DNA of 64,000 nucleotides from Bacteroidales bacterium. Its GTDB lineage: Bacteria; Bacteroidota; Bacteroidia; Bacteroidales; UBA932. The stretch spans positions 107,143 through 171,142 of the forward strand of contig JAFRQH010000022.1 of NCBI GenBank assembly GCA_017428725.1, read 5' to 3'. A program made the position numbers and the translations under genes. The notes under the pieces were generated by a model. That model ran no database searches. It saw only the letters and a list, made by a program, of their open reading frames with translations, and was not told the DNA's origin. This document shows, piece by piece, positions 55,689 to 63,665 of the stretch. The first letter of the stretch is position 1, and every line of letters starts with the position of its first letter.

Positions 55689-56213
55689 CTAGTCGGTATC
55701 GGAAGCGGGGACGTTGGCCGTGCGGGCGAATTCCATCAGGGCGGGGGAGATGTGGCAATACCCCTGCGGGTTCTTGTCGAGGTAGTCCTGGTGGTAGTCC
55801 TCTGCGCGGTAGAAATTCTTGAGGGGCTTGACTTCGACCACGAGCGGGGCCTTGGTCTCCCCGGCCACGCGTTCGTAGATCTTGCGGATGCCGGGCAGGT
55901 CCGCCGGGTCGGTATAGTAGATGCCGGTGCGGTAGCGCGTCCCCACGTCTCCGCCTTGTTTGTTGAGCGAGGTGGGGTCGATGGCCATGAAGTAGATCTG
56001 TACCAGGCGCTCCAGTCCGAGGACGTCGGGGTCGTAGACGACGTGGACCGTCTCGGCATAGCCGGTGGAGTCTGTGTAGACCTCCCGGTAGGTGGGGTGC
56101 GAGATGTTGCCGTTGGCATAGCCGGCCTCGGTCTTGACCACACCGCGGATGCGCTTGAGATAGTGCTCGGCGCCCCAGAAGCAACCGGCTGCGAGATAGA
56201 GATCTTTCATCAT
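55689..56213 (-). CDS. msrA: Peptide-methionine (S)-S-oxide reductase
   Basis: A 174-residue cytosolic MsrA that repairs oxidised methionine. The catalytic cysteine sits in AAGCFWGAEHYL near the N-terminus; GGDVGTRYRTGIYY and YHQDYLDKNPQGYC match the family core. There is no attached MsrB domain. Two consecutive ATG codons (56213 and 56210) could start it. It sits between the thioesterase and the PriA-like gene on the minus strand, 9 nt after the thioesterase stop. Confidence 0.96.
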   Translation of the reverse strand: MMKDLYLAAGCFWGAEHYLKRIRGVVKTEAGYANGNISHPTYREVYTDSTGYAETVHVVYDPDVLGLERLVQIYFMAIDPTSLNKQGGDVGTRYRTGIYYTDPADLPGIRKIYERVAGETKAPLVVEVKPLKNFYRAEDYHQDYLDKNPQGYCHISPALMEFARTANVPASDTD

Positions 56214-56222
56214 AATCCTTTG

Positions 56223-56615
56223 TTATTTTGCGTCGGCTTTGGCCTGGAATCGTGCGTAATCGATGATGAAACGCTCGTGGCGGCCTTCGCCGATCAGCCC
56301 CCGCTCGTCGTAGGCGGCGACCCGGAAAGTCAGCTTGCGGCGGTCGATGCCGACCAGCTCGGTCTCGGCCCATACCCGCATCCCCAGCGGGGTGGCGGAG
56401 CAGTGCGACACGTCTACGTGCGTGCCCACCGTGCCCTGTCCGGGCTCCAGGAAAGGCTCGACCGAATAGACGGCGGCCTTCTCGATCAGGGCGATCATCA
56501 TCGCCGTGGCATAGACCTTCACCAGACCGCTGCCGACATTCTGCGCCAGCAGGTCCTCCGTCACCACGGCCTCTTCCCGGCCCCGGATCCCGATATGCAG
56601 TCCGGAATCATCCAT
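56223..56615 (-). CDS. Hotdog-fold thioesterase (FlK-like)
   Basis: A 130-residue hotdog protein resembling the fluoroacetyl-CoA thioesterase FlK family. Candidate catalytic Thr and Glu lie in KVYATAMMIALIEKAA and the His in GTHVDVSH; the C-terminal LTFRVAAYDERGLIGEGRHERFII strands complete the fold. In most bacteria these proteins are general acyl-CoA thioesterases; fluoroacetate detoxification is not implied. An in-frame GTG at 56618 is possible, but ATG 56615 is preferred. A TAAATTTG box ends 4 nt before this ATG, so the mRNA may be leaderless. It leads the operon with msrA and the PriA-like gene. Confidence 0.82.
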   Translation of the reverse strand: MDDSGLHIGIRGREEAVVTEDLLAQNVGSGLVKVYATAMMIALIEKAAVYSVEPFLEPGQGTVGTHVDVSHCSATPLGMRVWAETELVGIDRRKLTFRVAAYDERGLIGEGRHERFIIDYARFQAKADAK

Positions 56616-56619
56616 CACA

Positions 56620-56627
56620 CAAATTTA
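56620..56627 (-). promoter_or_regulatory. Thioesterase-msrA-priA-like operon promoter -7 box
   Basis: TAAATTTG on the minus strand (plus CAAATTTA), 4 nt from the ATG at 56615. Confidence 0.55.
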
Positions 56628-56653
56628 AGCGCAATGTCTTAAAAATCCAAAAA

Positions 56654-56684
56654 TTTGGAGGTCTGCCGCGCTTTTCGTATCTTG
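56654..56684 (+). promoter_or_regulatory. Candidate hypB operon promoter
   Basis: TTTG (56654-56657), 20 bp, TATCTTG (56678-56684), a one-T-shorter form of the TAnnTTTG box; 54 nt before the hypB ATG. Confidence 0.45.
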
Positions 56685-56738
56685 TGAAGAAATTTAACCC
56701 ACATATCTCTAAACCAGACCAATTAATCCTTCCTCCCT

Positions 56739-57413
56739 ATGGATGGGGTGCGTGTGATCGAAATCAAGAAGAGCGTCTTCGCCGACAATGACCGGGACGC
56801 CGAGGCGCTCCGCGCCGAACTCAAGCAGCGTGGCGTCTACCTGCTGAACCTGATGTCCTCGCCCGGCAGCGGCAAGACCACCACGCTGATCCGGACCATC
56901 AACCTGCTCAAGGACAAGATCCGCATCGCCGTGATGGAGGCCGATATCGACAGCGACGTGGACGCCGTCAAGATCCGGGAGGCCACGGGGATCCCGTCCA
57001 TCCAGCTCCACACGGGCGGGATGTGCCACCTGGATGCGGAGATGACCCGCCAGGGCCTCGACAACATAGCCCTCGCGGATGCCGACCTGGTGGTGCTGGA
57101 GAATGTCGGCAACCTGGTCTGCCCGGCCGAGTTCGACACGGGCGCCGTCTGCAATGCGATGATCCTCTCCGTCCCGGAAGGGGACGACAAGCCCCTCAAG
57201 TACCCGCTGATGTTCTCCGTCTGCGACGTGGTCGTCATCAACAAGATGGATGTGCTGCCGTATTTCGACTTCGACCTGGAGCGCTGCCGGGAATATGTCC
57301 GCCTGCGCAACCCCAAGGCCCGGGTCATCCCCGTCTGTGCCAAGACCGGGGAGGGCGTGGACGCCTTCGCGGCGTGGCTGCTGGAGGAAGTCCGCAAATG
57401 GAAAGAAGAATAA
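56739..57413 (+). CDS. hypB: HypB nickel incorporation GTPase
   Basis: A 224-residue SIMIBI GTPase that loads nickel into enzyme precursors. The P-loop is SSPGSGKTT; ADIDSDVDAVKI, the metal-site region GGMCHLDAEM and ENVGNLVCPAEFD follow; the guanine motif NKMD is in VVVINKMDVLPY. It lacks the N-terminal histidine-rich stretch and the CxxCGC nickel site of some homologs. It is followed 19 nt later by the Fe-S/flavin oxidoreductase and then hypA. No hydrogenase or urease gene is present in the window. Confidence 0.95.
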   Translation: MDGVRVIEIKKSVFADNDRDAEALRAELKQRGVYLLNLMSSPGSGKTTTLIRTINLLKDKIRIAVMEADIDSDVDAVKIREATGIPSIQLHTGGMCHLDAEMTRQGLDNIALADADLVVLENVGNLVCPAEFDTGAVCNAMILSVPEGDDKPLKYPLMFSVCDVVVINKMDVLPYFDFDLERCREYVRLRNPKARVIPVCAKTGEGVDAFAAWLLEEVRKWKEE

Positions 57414-57432
57414 CACACTAACTACCATACGA

Positions 57433-60267
57433 ATGCCTGAGATGTCCAAAAAATTCGTCCCCAAGCACTTTGGCGACGAAAATCCCAACCCTAAGCTCAT
57501 CAAGCTGGTCCGGCACATCACGGACCGCATCCCCGGAAAGATCAAAATGACCACCGAAGCCCCGGAGTACTGGGGCCTGGCCTGCATCTTCGAGGATGAG
57601 ATGGATCCCATCACGCGCGAGGCTTCGCTGGACCTGCTCCTGGATATGCTCCCGGGCAATCCTTTCAAGGTCCGCAAGCATTGGACCCGCGCCCAGCTGC
57701 ACGAGATGAACGTCCAGAAGCACTATGCCTCCACCGAAGCGGAGTTCGACGCCCTGTTGGACAAACTCGCCGTCTTCGGGATGCTGGAATACGACTACGG
57801 AGACAAGTACACCAAGGATGGTCCCGTCCCCGGGACGACATACAACCGGGAAGACCGCGTGTACTGGGTGCCGATGTTCGTGCCGGGCAGCGCCGAGTAC
57901 ACCAACATGAACGTCGAGCTGATGGACCGGCATCCGGAGCTGGGGATGTTCTTCGAACGGATGACCTTCCTGCCGCTGGAGAAGATCACCCCGAGCGTGC
58001 CGATGGGCGGCTCGGGCATCGGAATGCACGTGATCCCCGTCGAGAAGGCCATCTCGATGGAGAACGAATCCGTGGACATCGAGCACATCTCCTATTGGCT
58101 CAAGCGCTACGAGGGGCACCTCGCGGTGGGCATCTGCTCCTGCCGCTACGGCCGCAAGAAACTCGACGAGGGCTGCGCCGACGACTACCGCGACTGGTGC
58201 ATCGGCGTGGGCGACATGGCGGAGTACCTGGCCGAGACGGGCCGGGGGCACTTCATCACCTATGACGAGGCGATGGCGATCCTGCGCAAGGCGGAGGACC
58301 ACGGCTTCGTCCACCAGATCACCAATATCGACGGCGAGGGCAAGATCTTCGCCATCTGCAACTGCAACGTCAAGATCTGCAATGCATTGCGTACTTCGCA
58401 GCTCTTCAACACGCCCAATATGTCCCGCAGCGCCTACGTGGCAGAGGTGGATCCGAAGAACTGCGTCGCTTGCGGCCGCTGCGTGGAGTATTGCCCCGCC
58501 GGCGCGGTCAAGCTCGGCCAGAAGCTCTGCACCAAGCACGGCCCGCAAACCTATCCCAAGCAGGAACTGCCCGACGCCACGAAGTGGGGCCCGGAGAAGT
58601 GGACCGAGGACTACCGCGACAAGAACCGCATCAACTGCTATCCCACCGGCACGGCCCCGTGCAAGACGGCCTGTCCGGCCCACATCGCCGTACAGGGCTA
58701 CCTCAAGAAAGCCGCCGAGGGCAAGTACACCGAGGCGCTCGAACTCATCAAGCGCGAGAATCCGTTCCCGGCGGTCTGCGGCCGCGTCTGCAACCGCCGC
58801 TGCGAGGACGCCTGTACCCGCGGGACCATCGACCAGCCGATCGCCATCGACGCCGTCAAGAAATTCATCGCCGAGCAGGACCTCAACGCTGCGACCCGCT
58901 TCGTGCCCGAGGTGAACATCTGCTCCAACGTCCAGGACCACTGGGAGGAGAAGATCGCCGTCATCGGCGGCGGCCCGGCCGGCCTGAGCTGCGCCTATTA
59001 CCTGGCCACGATGGGCTACAAGCCCACCGTCTTCGAGAAGAACGACGAGCCGGGCGGCATGCTCCGCTACGGCATCCCTTCCTACAAGCTGGGCAAGGAC
59101 GTGCTCGCCGCCGAGATCGACATCATGCGCGAGATCGGCGTAGAGATCCGCACGGGCGTCGAAGTGGGCAGGGAAGTCACCATCCAGGGCCTGCGCGAAC
59201 AGGGCTACAAGGGCTTCTACGTGGCCATCGGCTGCCAGGGCGGCAAGCTCCCGGGGATCCCGGGCGAGACGCTTTCCGGCACCACGACCGCCATCGATTT
59301 CCTCCACAAGGCCAACTGCGGGACGGAGACCCTGGGCGGCAAGGTGGTGGTCGTGGGCGGCGGCAACGTAGCCATCGATGCGGCCCGCGTGGCGATGCGC
59401 AGCGGGGCGGCGTCGGTCACGATGCTCTCGCTCGAGACCGAGGACATCATGCCCGCCTCGCTGGAGGAGCGCACGGAGGCGCGCGAGGATGGCGTCGTGA
59501 TCAATCCCGGCTGGGGTCCCAAGGAGGTCCTGGGCGAGGATAAGGTCACGGGCATCGTCTTCAAAAAGTGCACGTCCGTCTTTGACAAGGACCACCGGTT
59601 CGCACCCACATACGACGAGAACGAGCTGATCACCCTCGAGGCGGATACCGTCATCTTCGCCATCGGCCAGACGGTCATCCTCAAGGACCTGTTCAAGGAC
59701 ACGAAGGTCGAGTTCTTCCGCGGCGTCTACCCGGTGGCCGACAAACTCACGTACCAGACTGCCGAGCCCGACATCTTCGTGGGCGGCGACGTGTACACCG
59801 GTCCCAAGTTCGCCATCGACGCCATCGCCGCCGGCAAGGAGGCCGCCGAGTCCCTGCACCGCTTCGTGCAGCACGGCCACCTGACCATCGGCCGCAACCG
59901 CCGCGATTTCATCGAGCTGGACAAGGGCGACATCCAGGTGGAGAGCTACGACAACGGCTCCCGCCAGGATCCGGGCGTCGTCCCCGCCGCGAACCGTTTC
60001 GTGGAATACCACGGCACGCTCACCGAGGAGCAGGTCCGCAAGGAGACGGCCCGCTGCCTGTCCTGCGGCGCCTCCGTGGTGGACGAGAACCGTTGCATCG
60101 GCTGTGGCGTCTGCACGACCAAGTGCGCCTTCGACGCCATCCACCTGCACCGGGTGCATCCCGAGGCCAGCGTCATGCGCACCTCCGAGGACAAGTTCGG
60201 CGGCATCCTGCCGTATATGATCAAGCGCACCGGCAAGATCCTGTTCAGCAGCAAGAAGCAGGACTGA
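57433..60267 (+). CDS. Multi-domain Fe-S/FAD oxidoreductase (GltD-like core with ferredoxin modules)
   Basis: The ATG 57433 start gives 944 aa; MSKKF at 57442 is an alternative. The N-terminal ~340 residues hold an unknown region (helical, with CSCRYG and CNCNVKIC motifs), then a ferredoxin motif C344-x2-C-x2-C-x3-CP. Next is a GltD-type N-terminal Fe-S region (CPAHIAVQGYLKKAAEG, AVCGRVCNRRCEDAC), an FAD fold with GGGPAGLSCAYY (about 510) and an NAD(P)-binding GGGNVAIDAARVA (about 638). The C-terminus has CLSCGA and CIGCGVCTTKC. Flanked by hypB and hypA, it resembles glutamate-synthase-beta-type NAD(P)H-ferredoxin oxidoreductases. Redox partners are unknown; its CXXC-rich N-terminus could contact a nickel or heme enzyme. 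Confidence 0.85.
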   Translation: MPEMSKKFVPKHFGDENPNPKLIKLVRHITDRIPGKIKMTTEAPEYWGLACIFEDEMDPITREASLDLLLDMLPGNPFKVRKHWTRAQLHEMNVQKHYASTEAEFDALLDKLAVFGMLEYDYGDKYTKDGPVPGTTYNREDRVYWVPMFVPGSAEYTNMNVELMDRHPELGMFFERMTFLPLEKITPSVPMGGSGIGMHVIPVEKAISMENESVDIEHISYWLKRYEGHLAVGICSCRYGRKKLDEGCADDYRDWCIGVGDMAEYLAETGRGHFITYDEAMAILRKAEDHGFVHQITNIDGEGKIFAICNCNVKICNALRTSQLFNTPNMSRSAYVAEVDPKNCVACGRCVEYCPAGAVKLGQKLCTKHGPQTYPKQELPDATKWGPEKWTEDYRDKNRINCYPTGTAPCKTACPAHIAVQGYLKKAAEGKYTEALELIKRENPFPAVCGRVCNRRCEDACTRGTIDQPIAIDAVKKFIAEQDLNAATRFVPEVNICSNVQDHWEEKIAVIGGGPAGLSCAYYLATMGYKPTVFEKNDEPGGMLRYGIPSYKLGKDVLAAEIDIMREIGVEIRTGVEVGREVTIQGLREQGYKGFYVAIGCQGGKLPGIPGETLSGTTTAIDFLHKANCGTETLGGKVVVVGGGNVAIDAARVAMRSGAASVTMLSLETEDIMPASLEERTEAREDGVVINPGWGPKEVLGEDKVTGIVFKKCTSVFDKDHRFAPTYDENELITLEADTVIFAIGQTVILKDLFKDTKVEFFRGVYPVADKLTYQTAEPDIFVGGDVYTGPKFAIDAIAAGKEAAESLHRFVQHGHLTIGRNRRDFIELDKGDIQVESYDNGSRQDPGVVPAANRFVEYHGTLTEEQVRKETARCLSCGASVVDENRCIGCGVCTTKCAFDAIHLHRVHPEASVMRTSEDKFGGILPYMIKRTGKILFSSKKQD

Positions 60268-60608
60268 TGCACGAGTTGGGAATCGTCTTCTATATCATCC
60301 GCGACGTCAAGCAGGTCGCCGAGGAGAATCACGTCGGACACGTCTCCAATGTCGTAATGGACATCGGGGAGGTGTCCACGGTGATTCCGGAATACCTGAC
60401 GGACTGCTGGCGCTGGGCCGCCGACCGGGAGGAACTGCTCAAGGGCTGCGGCCTCAAGGTCAACGTCATCCCCGCCGTCACGCACTGCGACGGTTGCGGA
60501 CAAGATTACGGGACGGTCCAGCACGGCAAGATATGCCCGCACTGCGGCAGCGAGAATACCTGGCTGCTGCGCGGAAACGAAGTGGAAATCAAAGAAATCG
60601 AAGTATAA
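60267..60608 (+). CDS. hypA: HypA nickel metallochaperone
   Basis: A 113-residue protein starting MHELGIV, with the N-terminal MHE nickel site of HypA and a zinc site built from CDGCG and CPHCG. HypA delivers nickel with HypB to [NiFe] hydrogenase or other nickel enzymes. The ATG overlaps the oxidoreductase stop (TGATG), so the two are translationally coupled. The frame continues upstream, but this ATG is the family start. hypC, D, E and F are absent here. Confidence 0.95.
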   Translation: MHELGIVFYIIRDVKQVAEENHVGHVSNVVMDIGEVSTVIPEYLTDCWRWAADREELLKGCGLKVNVIPAVTHCDGCGQDYGTVQHGKICPHCGSENTWLLRGNEVEIKEIEV

Positions 60609-60610
60609 CT

Positions 60611-60958
60611 ATGTGTTGTTTTCTGGTACCCCTGGCGCAGGCCGTCGTTGTCAGCGCCTATCGCAAGACCCACGCTGCAGCGGTCTCCGATCCTGCATCC
60701 GGAATGCTCCTGCGCCGCCTCCCGGACTTGGAGAAAATGCTCTGGGGCGGCACGCTGATGCTCATCGTAGACCATATCATCAACGGAGAGCTCACCTGGC
60801 GTTTCCCGTTCTTCACCGCGCTCGGCCAGACCGGCGGAGGAGCGGTGATGCTTAGGGAAATCCTTACCGTGGGCGTGCCGATGGCACTGGCCCTGACCCT
60901 GGTCTGGGCTGCCTGGGCTATGTGGAAGGAACGTCGGGCCGCCCGGACTGCAGCTTAG
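60611..60958 (+). CDS. Small membrane protein next to hypA, unknown function
   Basis: A 115-residue protein beginning MCCFLVPLAQAVVVSAYRK, with a hydrophobic N-terminus, a middle segment KMLWGGTLMLIVDHIING and a C-terminal membrane helix (VGVPMALALTLVWAAWAMW). Two to three membrane segments are likely. It starts 2 nt after hypA, so it belongs to the operon. I recall similar MCCFLVP small proteins beside hypA genes in other gut anaerobes, without a known role. Its 3' end overlaps the convergent GNAT gene by 41 bp. Confidence 0.7.
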   Translation: MCCFLVPLAQAVVVSAYRKTHAAAVSDPASGMLLRRLPDLEKMLWGGTLMLIVDHIINGELTWRFPFFTALGQTGGGAVMLREILTVGVPMALALTLVWAAWAMWKERRAARTAA

Positions 60959-61400
60959 CTTCCCGCCGCATCCGGACGTGCGGGATCCCGTCCTCGAGGA
61001 ACTCCCCGGAGCAGACGGAGAAACCTTCCTTTTCGTAGAAGCCGACCGCATACGTCTGCGCTTCCAGGTACAGCCGTTCCGCTCCCATCTTTTCGATGGC
61101 ATACCGCACGCCTTCGTGCAGGATCCTGCGGCCCAGCCCGGTGCCGCGTAAGGTGCCGGCCGTGACCACGCGCCCGACCTGGATGGTCCCCGGCTCGCCG
61201 GCCTTCGGGTACAGGCGCAGGTAGGCCGCCACCCGGCCGTCCGGCTCGCGGTAGAAATAGTGCACGGCGTCGTAGTCCCTCCCGTCGGCCTCGGGGTAGG
61301 GACAGGTCTGCTCGACGATGAAGACGGCCTCGCGCGTGCGGAGTATCTCGTAGAGCTCCGCTGCCGTGAGTTCGGAAAAGGTCTTGATAACTGTATCCAT
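60918..61400 (-). CDS. GNAT family N-acetyltransferase (ElaA-like)
   Basis: A 160-residue acetyltransferase of the GNAT fold. The acetyl-CoA motif appears as GRVVTAGTLRGTGLGRRILHEGV (the RGTGLG loop), with AQTYAVGFYEKEGFSVC the C-terminal motif B; the N-terminal ELYEILRTREAVFIVEQTCPYPEADG is typical of ElaA. The substrate is unknown. A TACATTTG box (61417-61424, minus) lies 16 nt before the ATG. Confidence 0.9.
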   Translation of the reverse strand: MDTVIKTFSELTAAELYEILRTREAVFIVEQTCPYPEADGRDYDAVHYFYREPDGRVAAYLRLYPKAGEPGTIQVGRVVTAGTLRGTGLGRRILHEGVRYAIEKMGAERLYLEAQTYAVGFYEKEGFSVCSGEFLEDGIPHVRMRREAKLQSGRPDVPST

Positions 61401-61507
61401 AGGGCAACGTTACCTGCAAATGTATACCATTTGAGGCATTTCCGCAAGCGCAAGTTCCCTCTTCTGGCTCAAGATTTGATGCAAATGCGTAAAACTGCAG
61501 ATTGGCT

Positions 61508-61921
61508 ATGAAAAGATATCTGATCCTCCTTGCGGTGGCTCTCCTGTCCGTCGTATCTTGTTCCGTACCCCGGTACATCTCCGTTGAGCCGGACCTTCAG
61601 GACGAGTGGGTCCTCCGTTCGCATGCCGAGATCGTCCAGTCATTCGGCGCGCCGAGCCGGGAGGTCTCCGACGGAGAGGACGGCCGGATCCTCGTCTACG
61701 AGGACTTCTATACGACCTACGAAACGGATGAATTCGTGGGGGAATATGCGACTGCGAGTCAGGAGTACTGTGATTTCAAGGAGTTCTATATCAATGCGGA
61801 CGGGATCTGTTATGATGTCCGGAGCAACGAGACCATCCAGTCCGGCCGCCGGATCGACTGGGTGGAGACCATTTTCTCCTCCTTATTGATTGGCGCATTC
61901 GCCTTCCATTTTCTATTCTGA
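61508..61921 (+). CDS. Small lipoprotein, unknown function
   Basis: A 137-residue lipoprotein with lipobox SVVSC at about residues 14-18 (MKRYLILLAVALLSVVSC). The start ATG 61508 is chosen over a TTG two codons earlier. The body (YISVEPDLQDEWVLRSHAEIVQSFGAPSREV, then RILVYEDFYTTYET) resembles small outer-membrane lipoproteins of the BamE-like/SmpA type in spacing, but I do not assign it. A hydrophobic C-terminus (LIGAFAFHFLF) is odd. A strong terminator follows. Confidence 0.75.
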   Translation: MKRYLILLAVALLSVVSCSVPRYISVEPDLQDEWVLRSHAEIVQSFGAPSREVSDGEDGRILVYEDFYTTYETDEFVGEYATASQEYCDFKEFYINADGICYDVRSNETIQSGRRIDWVETIFSSLLIGAFAFHFLF

Positions 61922-61990
61922 CCCTTTCACTGTCCCGGGCCTCATCCACAAATATTTGAATATTCTCGGAATCTATTCACATTCTATACG

Positions 61991-62026
61991 AAAAATCCCC
62001 CTCAGACTAATCTGAGAGGGATTTTT
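61991..62026. terminator. Bidirectional intrinsic terminator after the lipoprotein gene
   Basis: AAAAATCCCCCTCAGA and its near-perfect complement (one mismatch) flank CTAA; A-rich and T-rich ends allow function on both strands. It marks the end of the GC-rich core region. Confidence 0.85.
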
Positions 62027-62179
62027 GTGGAGCATAGGAGATACGAAAATCTTGTAAAACCTGCCACAGAGGACTGTAGAAATCATTATTGTACTGCGTT
62101 ATATTGTGGGTGTAGGTATTGGAATTTACAGAAAATTGTCACATTTTTGTGACACGAAACGGTTAAATCGTGTGACAAA
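62027..62179. other. AT-rich non-coding stretch before the integrase
   Basis: Between the terminator and the integrase start there is no gene. An inverted pair TGTCACA-TTTT-TGTGACA (62137-62154) and a third copy TGTGACA (62171-62177), 2 nt before the ATG, are the only structured signals. They may be integrase-binding sites or an operator. A TGG-AGCATAGG-like string (62027-62040) loosely resembles a tRNA 3' end, but it does not fold as a tRNA. Confidence 0.5.
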
Positions 62180-63556
62180 ATGATTCTGAAATACCAGATT
62201 GCCTTCAAACTCCGTCCCTATGGAAAGGAAAAGAGCCTTTTCCAAATCCAGCAACATGCTACTTTCAATGGTCAGCGACTGATAACCTCTACGGGCTGTC
62301 AGGTGAACAGCCTTGATGCCTGGGATGCGGAGAATCAGTGTGTGAAGGAAGGATATAAGGGACCAAAAGGAGAGACAACCATTTCTATTAACAACACACT
62401 TCGCAACTGTCGTGAGCAAATGGTGACAGCCTTCAGATACTTCGAGGCCAACGACATCAATCCGACGAAAAAGCAAGTTGCCGACAAGTATCAGGAAAGA
62501 ATAAAGGGGATTGTACCCAAAAAGCCGGACCCGGAACCCAAGAATGAACGTAAGCCTAAAGCCTCGGACTTCTTTGAAGTTTACGACAAGTTTGTTAAGG
62601 AAAGCGGGGAGAAGAATGCTTGGACAACGGCGACTTATGCGAAGATGGAGACGATGCGGAGAGACCTCAAGGCTTTCAAGAAGAACCTTAAGTTCTCAGA
62701 CCTAACTGAGTCTACCTTAGCGGAGTTTGTCGCTTATTTCCGGGATGTCAAAAGACTCAGGACTCCCCGTAAGAAGAAAGGGGAAAGGGATGATTACGAC
62801 CACGATGACATCATCGGCTTGAAGAACTCTTCCATCGAAAAGAAACTACGTTTTCTCCGTTGGTTCCTAAACTGGGCGACCGAAAACGGTTACAATACGA
62901 ACATGGCTTATAAGTCATTCAAGCCAACACTGAAAACAACTCAGAAAAAGGTAATCTACCTTACCAAGGAGGAAATGGCCCGTGTCCGTAATCTTCAATT
63001 GTCAGGAGCCCAGGCATACCTGGATCCGATCCGTGACGTCTTCCTGTTCTGCTGCTTCTCCGGACTCCGTCACTCCGACGCCAATAATCTCCGCAGAAGC
63101 GACATAAAAAGCGGCCATATTGAGGTTACGACCGTCAAGACGGCAGATAGTATATCCATCGAACTTAACGACGTTACAAAGGCAATTCTGGAGAAATACA
63201 AGGATGCTCCCTTCAACGATAACAAGGCCCTGCCGAACTACACAAACCAGGCGATGAATCGCGATGTCAAGGAACTATGCCGACTCGCCGGTATCAATGA
63301 GGAAATACGCATTACAACCTACAAGGGTAACGTCCGAACCGACGAGATCCATCCCAAGTGGGAACTGGTCGGAACCCATACGGGGCGACGCACATTTATA
63401 GTCAACGCCTTATCCCTAGGAATCCCGCCGAACGTCGTGATGAAATGGACAGGTCACAGCGATTATTCTTCCATGAAACCCTATATTGACATCGTGGATG
63501 ATATCAAGGCCACCTCGATGACGAAATTCAACGGGCTGTTAGAGGTAAAAAACTAG
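62180..63556 (+). CDS. Tyrosine recombinase/integrase
   Basis: A 458-residue tyrosine integrase of the Bacteroidetes type. The N-terminal arm-binding domain (YQIAFKLRPYGKEKSLFQ) and SAM-like core-binding domain (about 120-280) precede the catalytic domain: Arg in SGLRHSDANNL (about 297), HTGRRTF (H and R), GHSDYSSM and the nucleophile in MKPYIDI. The coding sequence has clearly lower GC than the rest of the window, indicating acquisition. It probably moves an integrative element that extends beyond the window. Confidence 0.93.
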   Translation: MILKYQIAFKLRPYGKEKSLFQIQQHATFNGQRLITSTGCQVNSLDAWDAENQCVKEGYKGPKGETTISINNTLRNCREQMVTAFRYFEANDINPTKKQVADKYQERIKGIVPKKPDPEPKNERKPKASDFFEVYDKFVKESGEKNAWTTATYAKMETMRRDLKAFKKNLKFSDLTESTLAEFVAYFRDVKRLRTPRKKKGERDDYDHDDIIGLKNSSIEKKLRFLRWFLNWATENGYNTNMAYKSFKPTLKTTQKKVIYLTKEEMARVRNLQLSGAQAYLDPIRDVFLFCCFSGLRHSDANNLRRSDIKSGHIEVTTVKTADSISIELNDVTKAILEKYKDAPFNDNKALPNYTNQAMNRDVKELCRLAGINEEIRITTYKGNVRTDEIHPKWELVGTHTGRRTFIVNALSLGIPPNVVMKWTGHSDYSSMKPYIDIVDDIKATSMTKFNGLLEVKN

Positions 63557-63650
63557 GGCCGTTTGTCTGGGCTCCTGTATGTAAATTGCGAAAGATCAGT
63601 GAGTAAGGAAAGAGAGTGAAGGTTTATTTCCGGATGCGGAGAGTTTTTGT

Positions 63651-63658
63651 TAACTTTG
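63651..63658 (+). promoter_or_regulatory. Promoter -7 box of the AlbA-domain gene
   Basis: TAACTTTG, 7 nt before the ATG at 63666, so a leaderless transcript is likely. Confidence 0.55.
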
Positions 63659-63665
63659 TATTTGT

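Noticed and set aside
62027..62060. tRNA 3' fragment as attachment site
   Set aside because: The string has TGG and a weak T-arm-like pairing but no consistent acceptor stem and no TTCGA loop; I could not support it.
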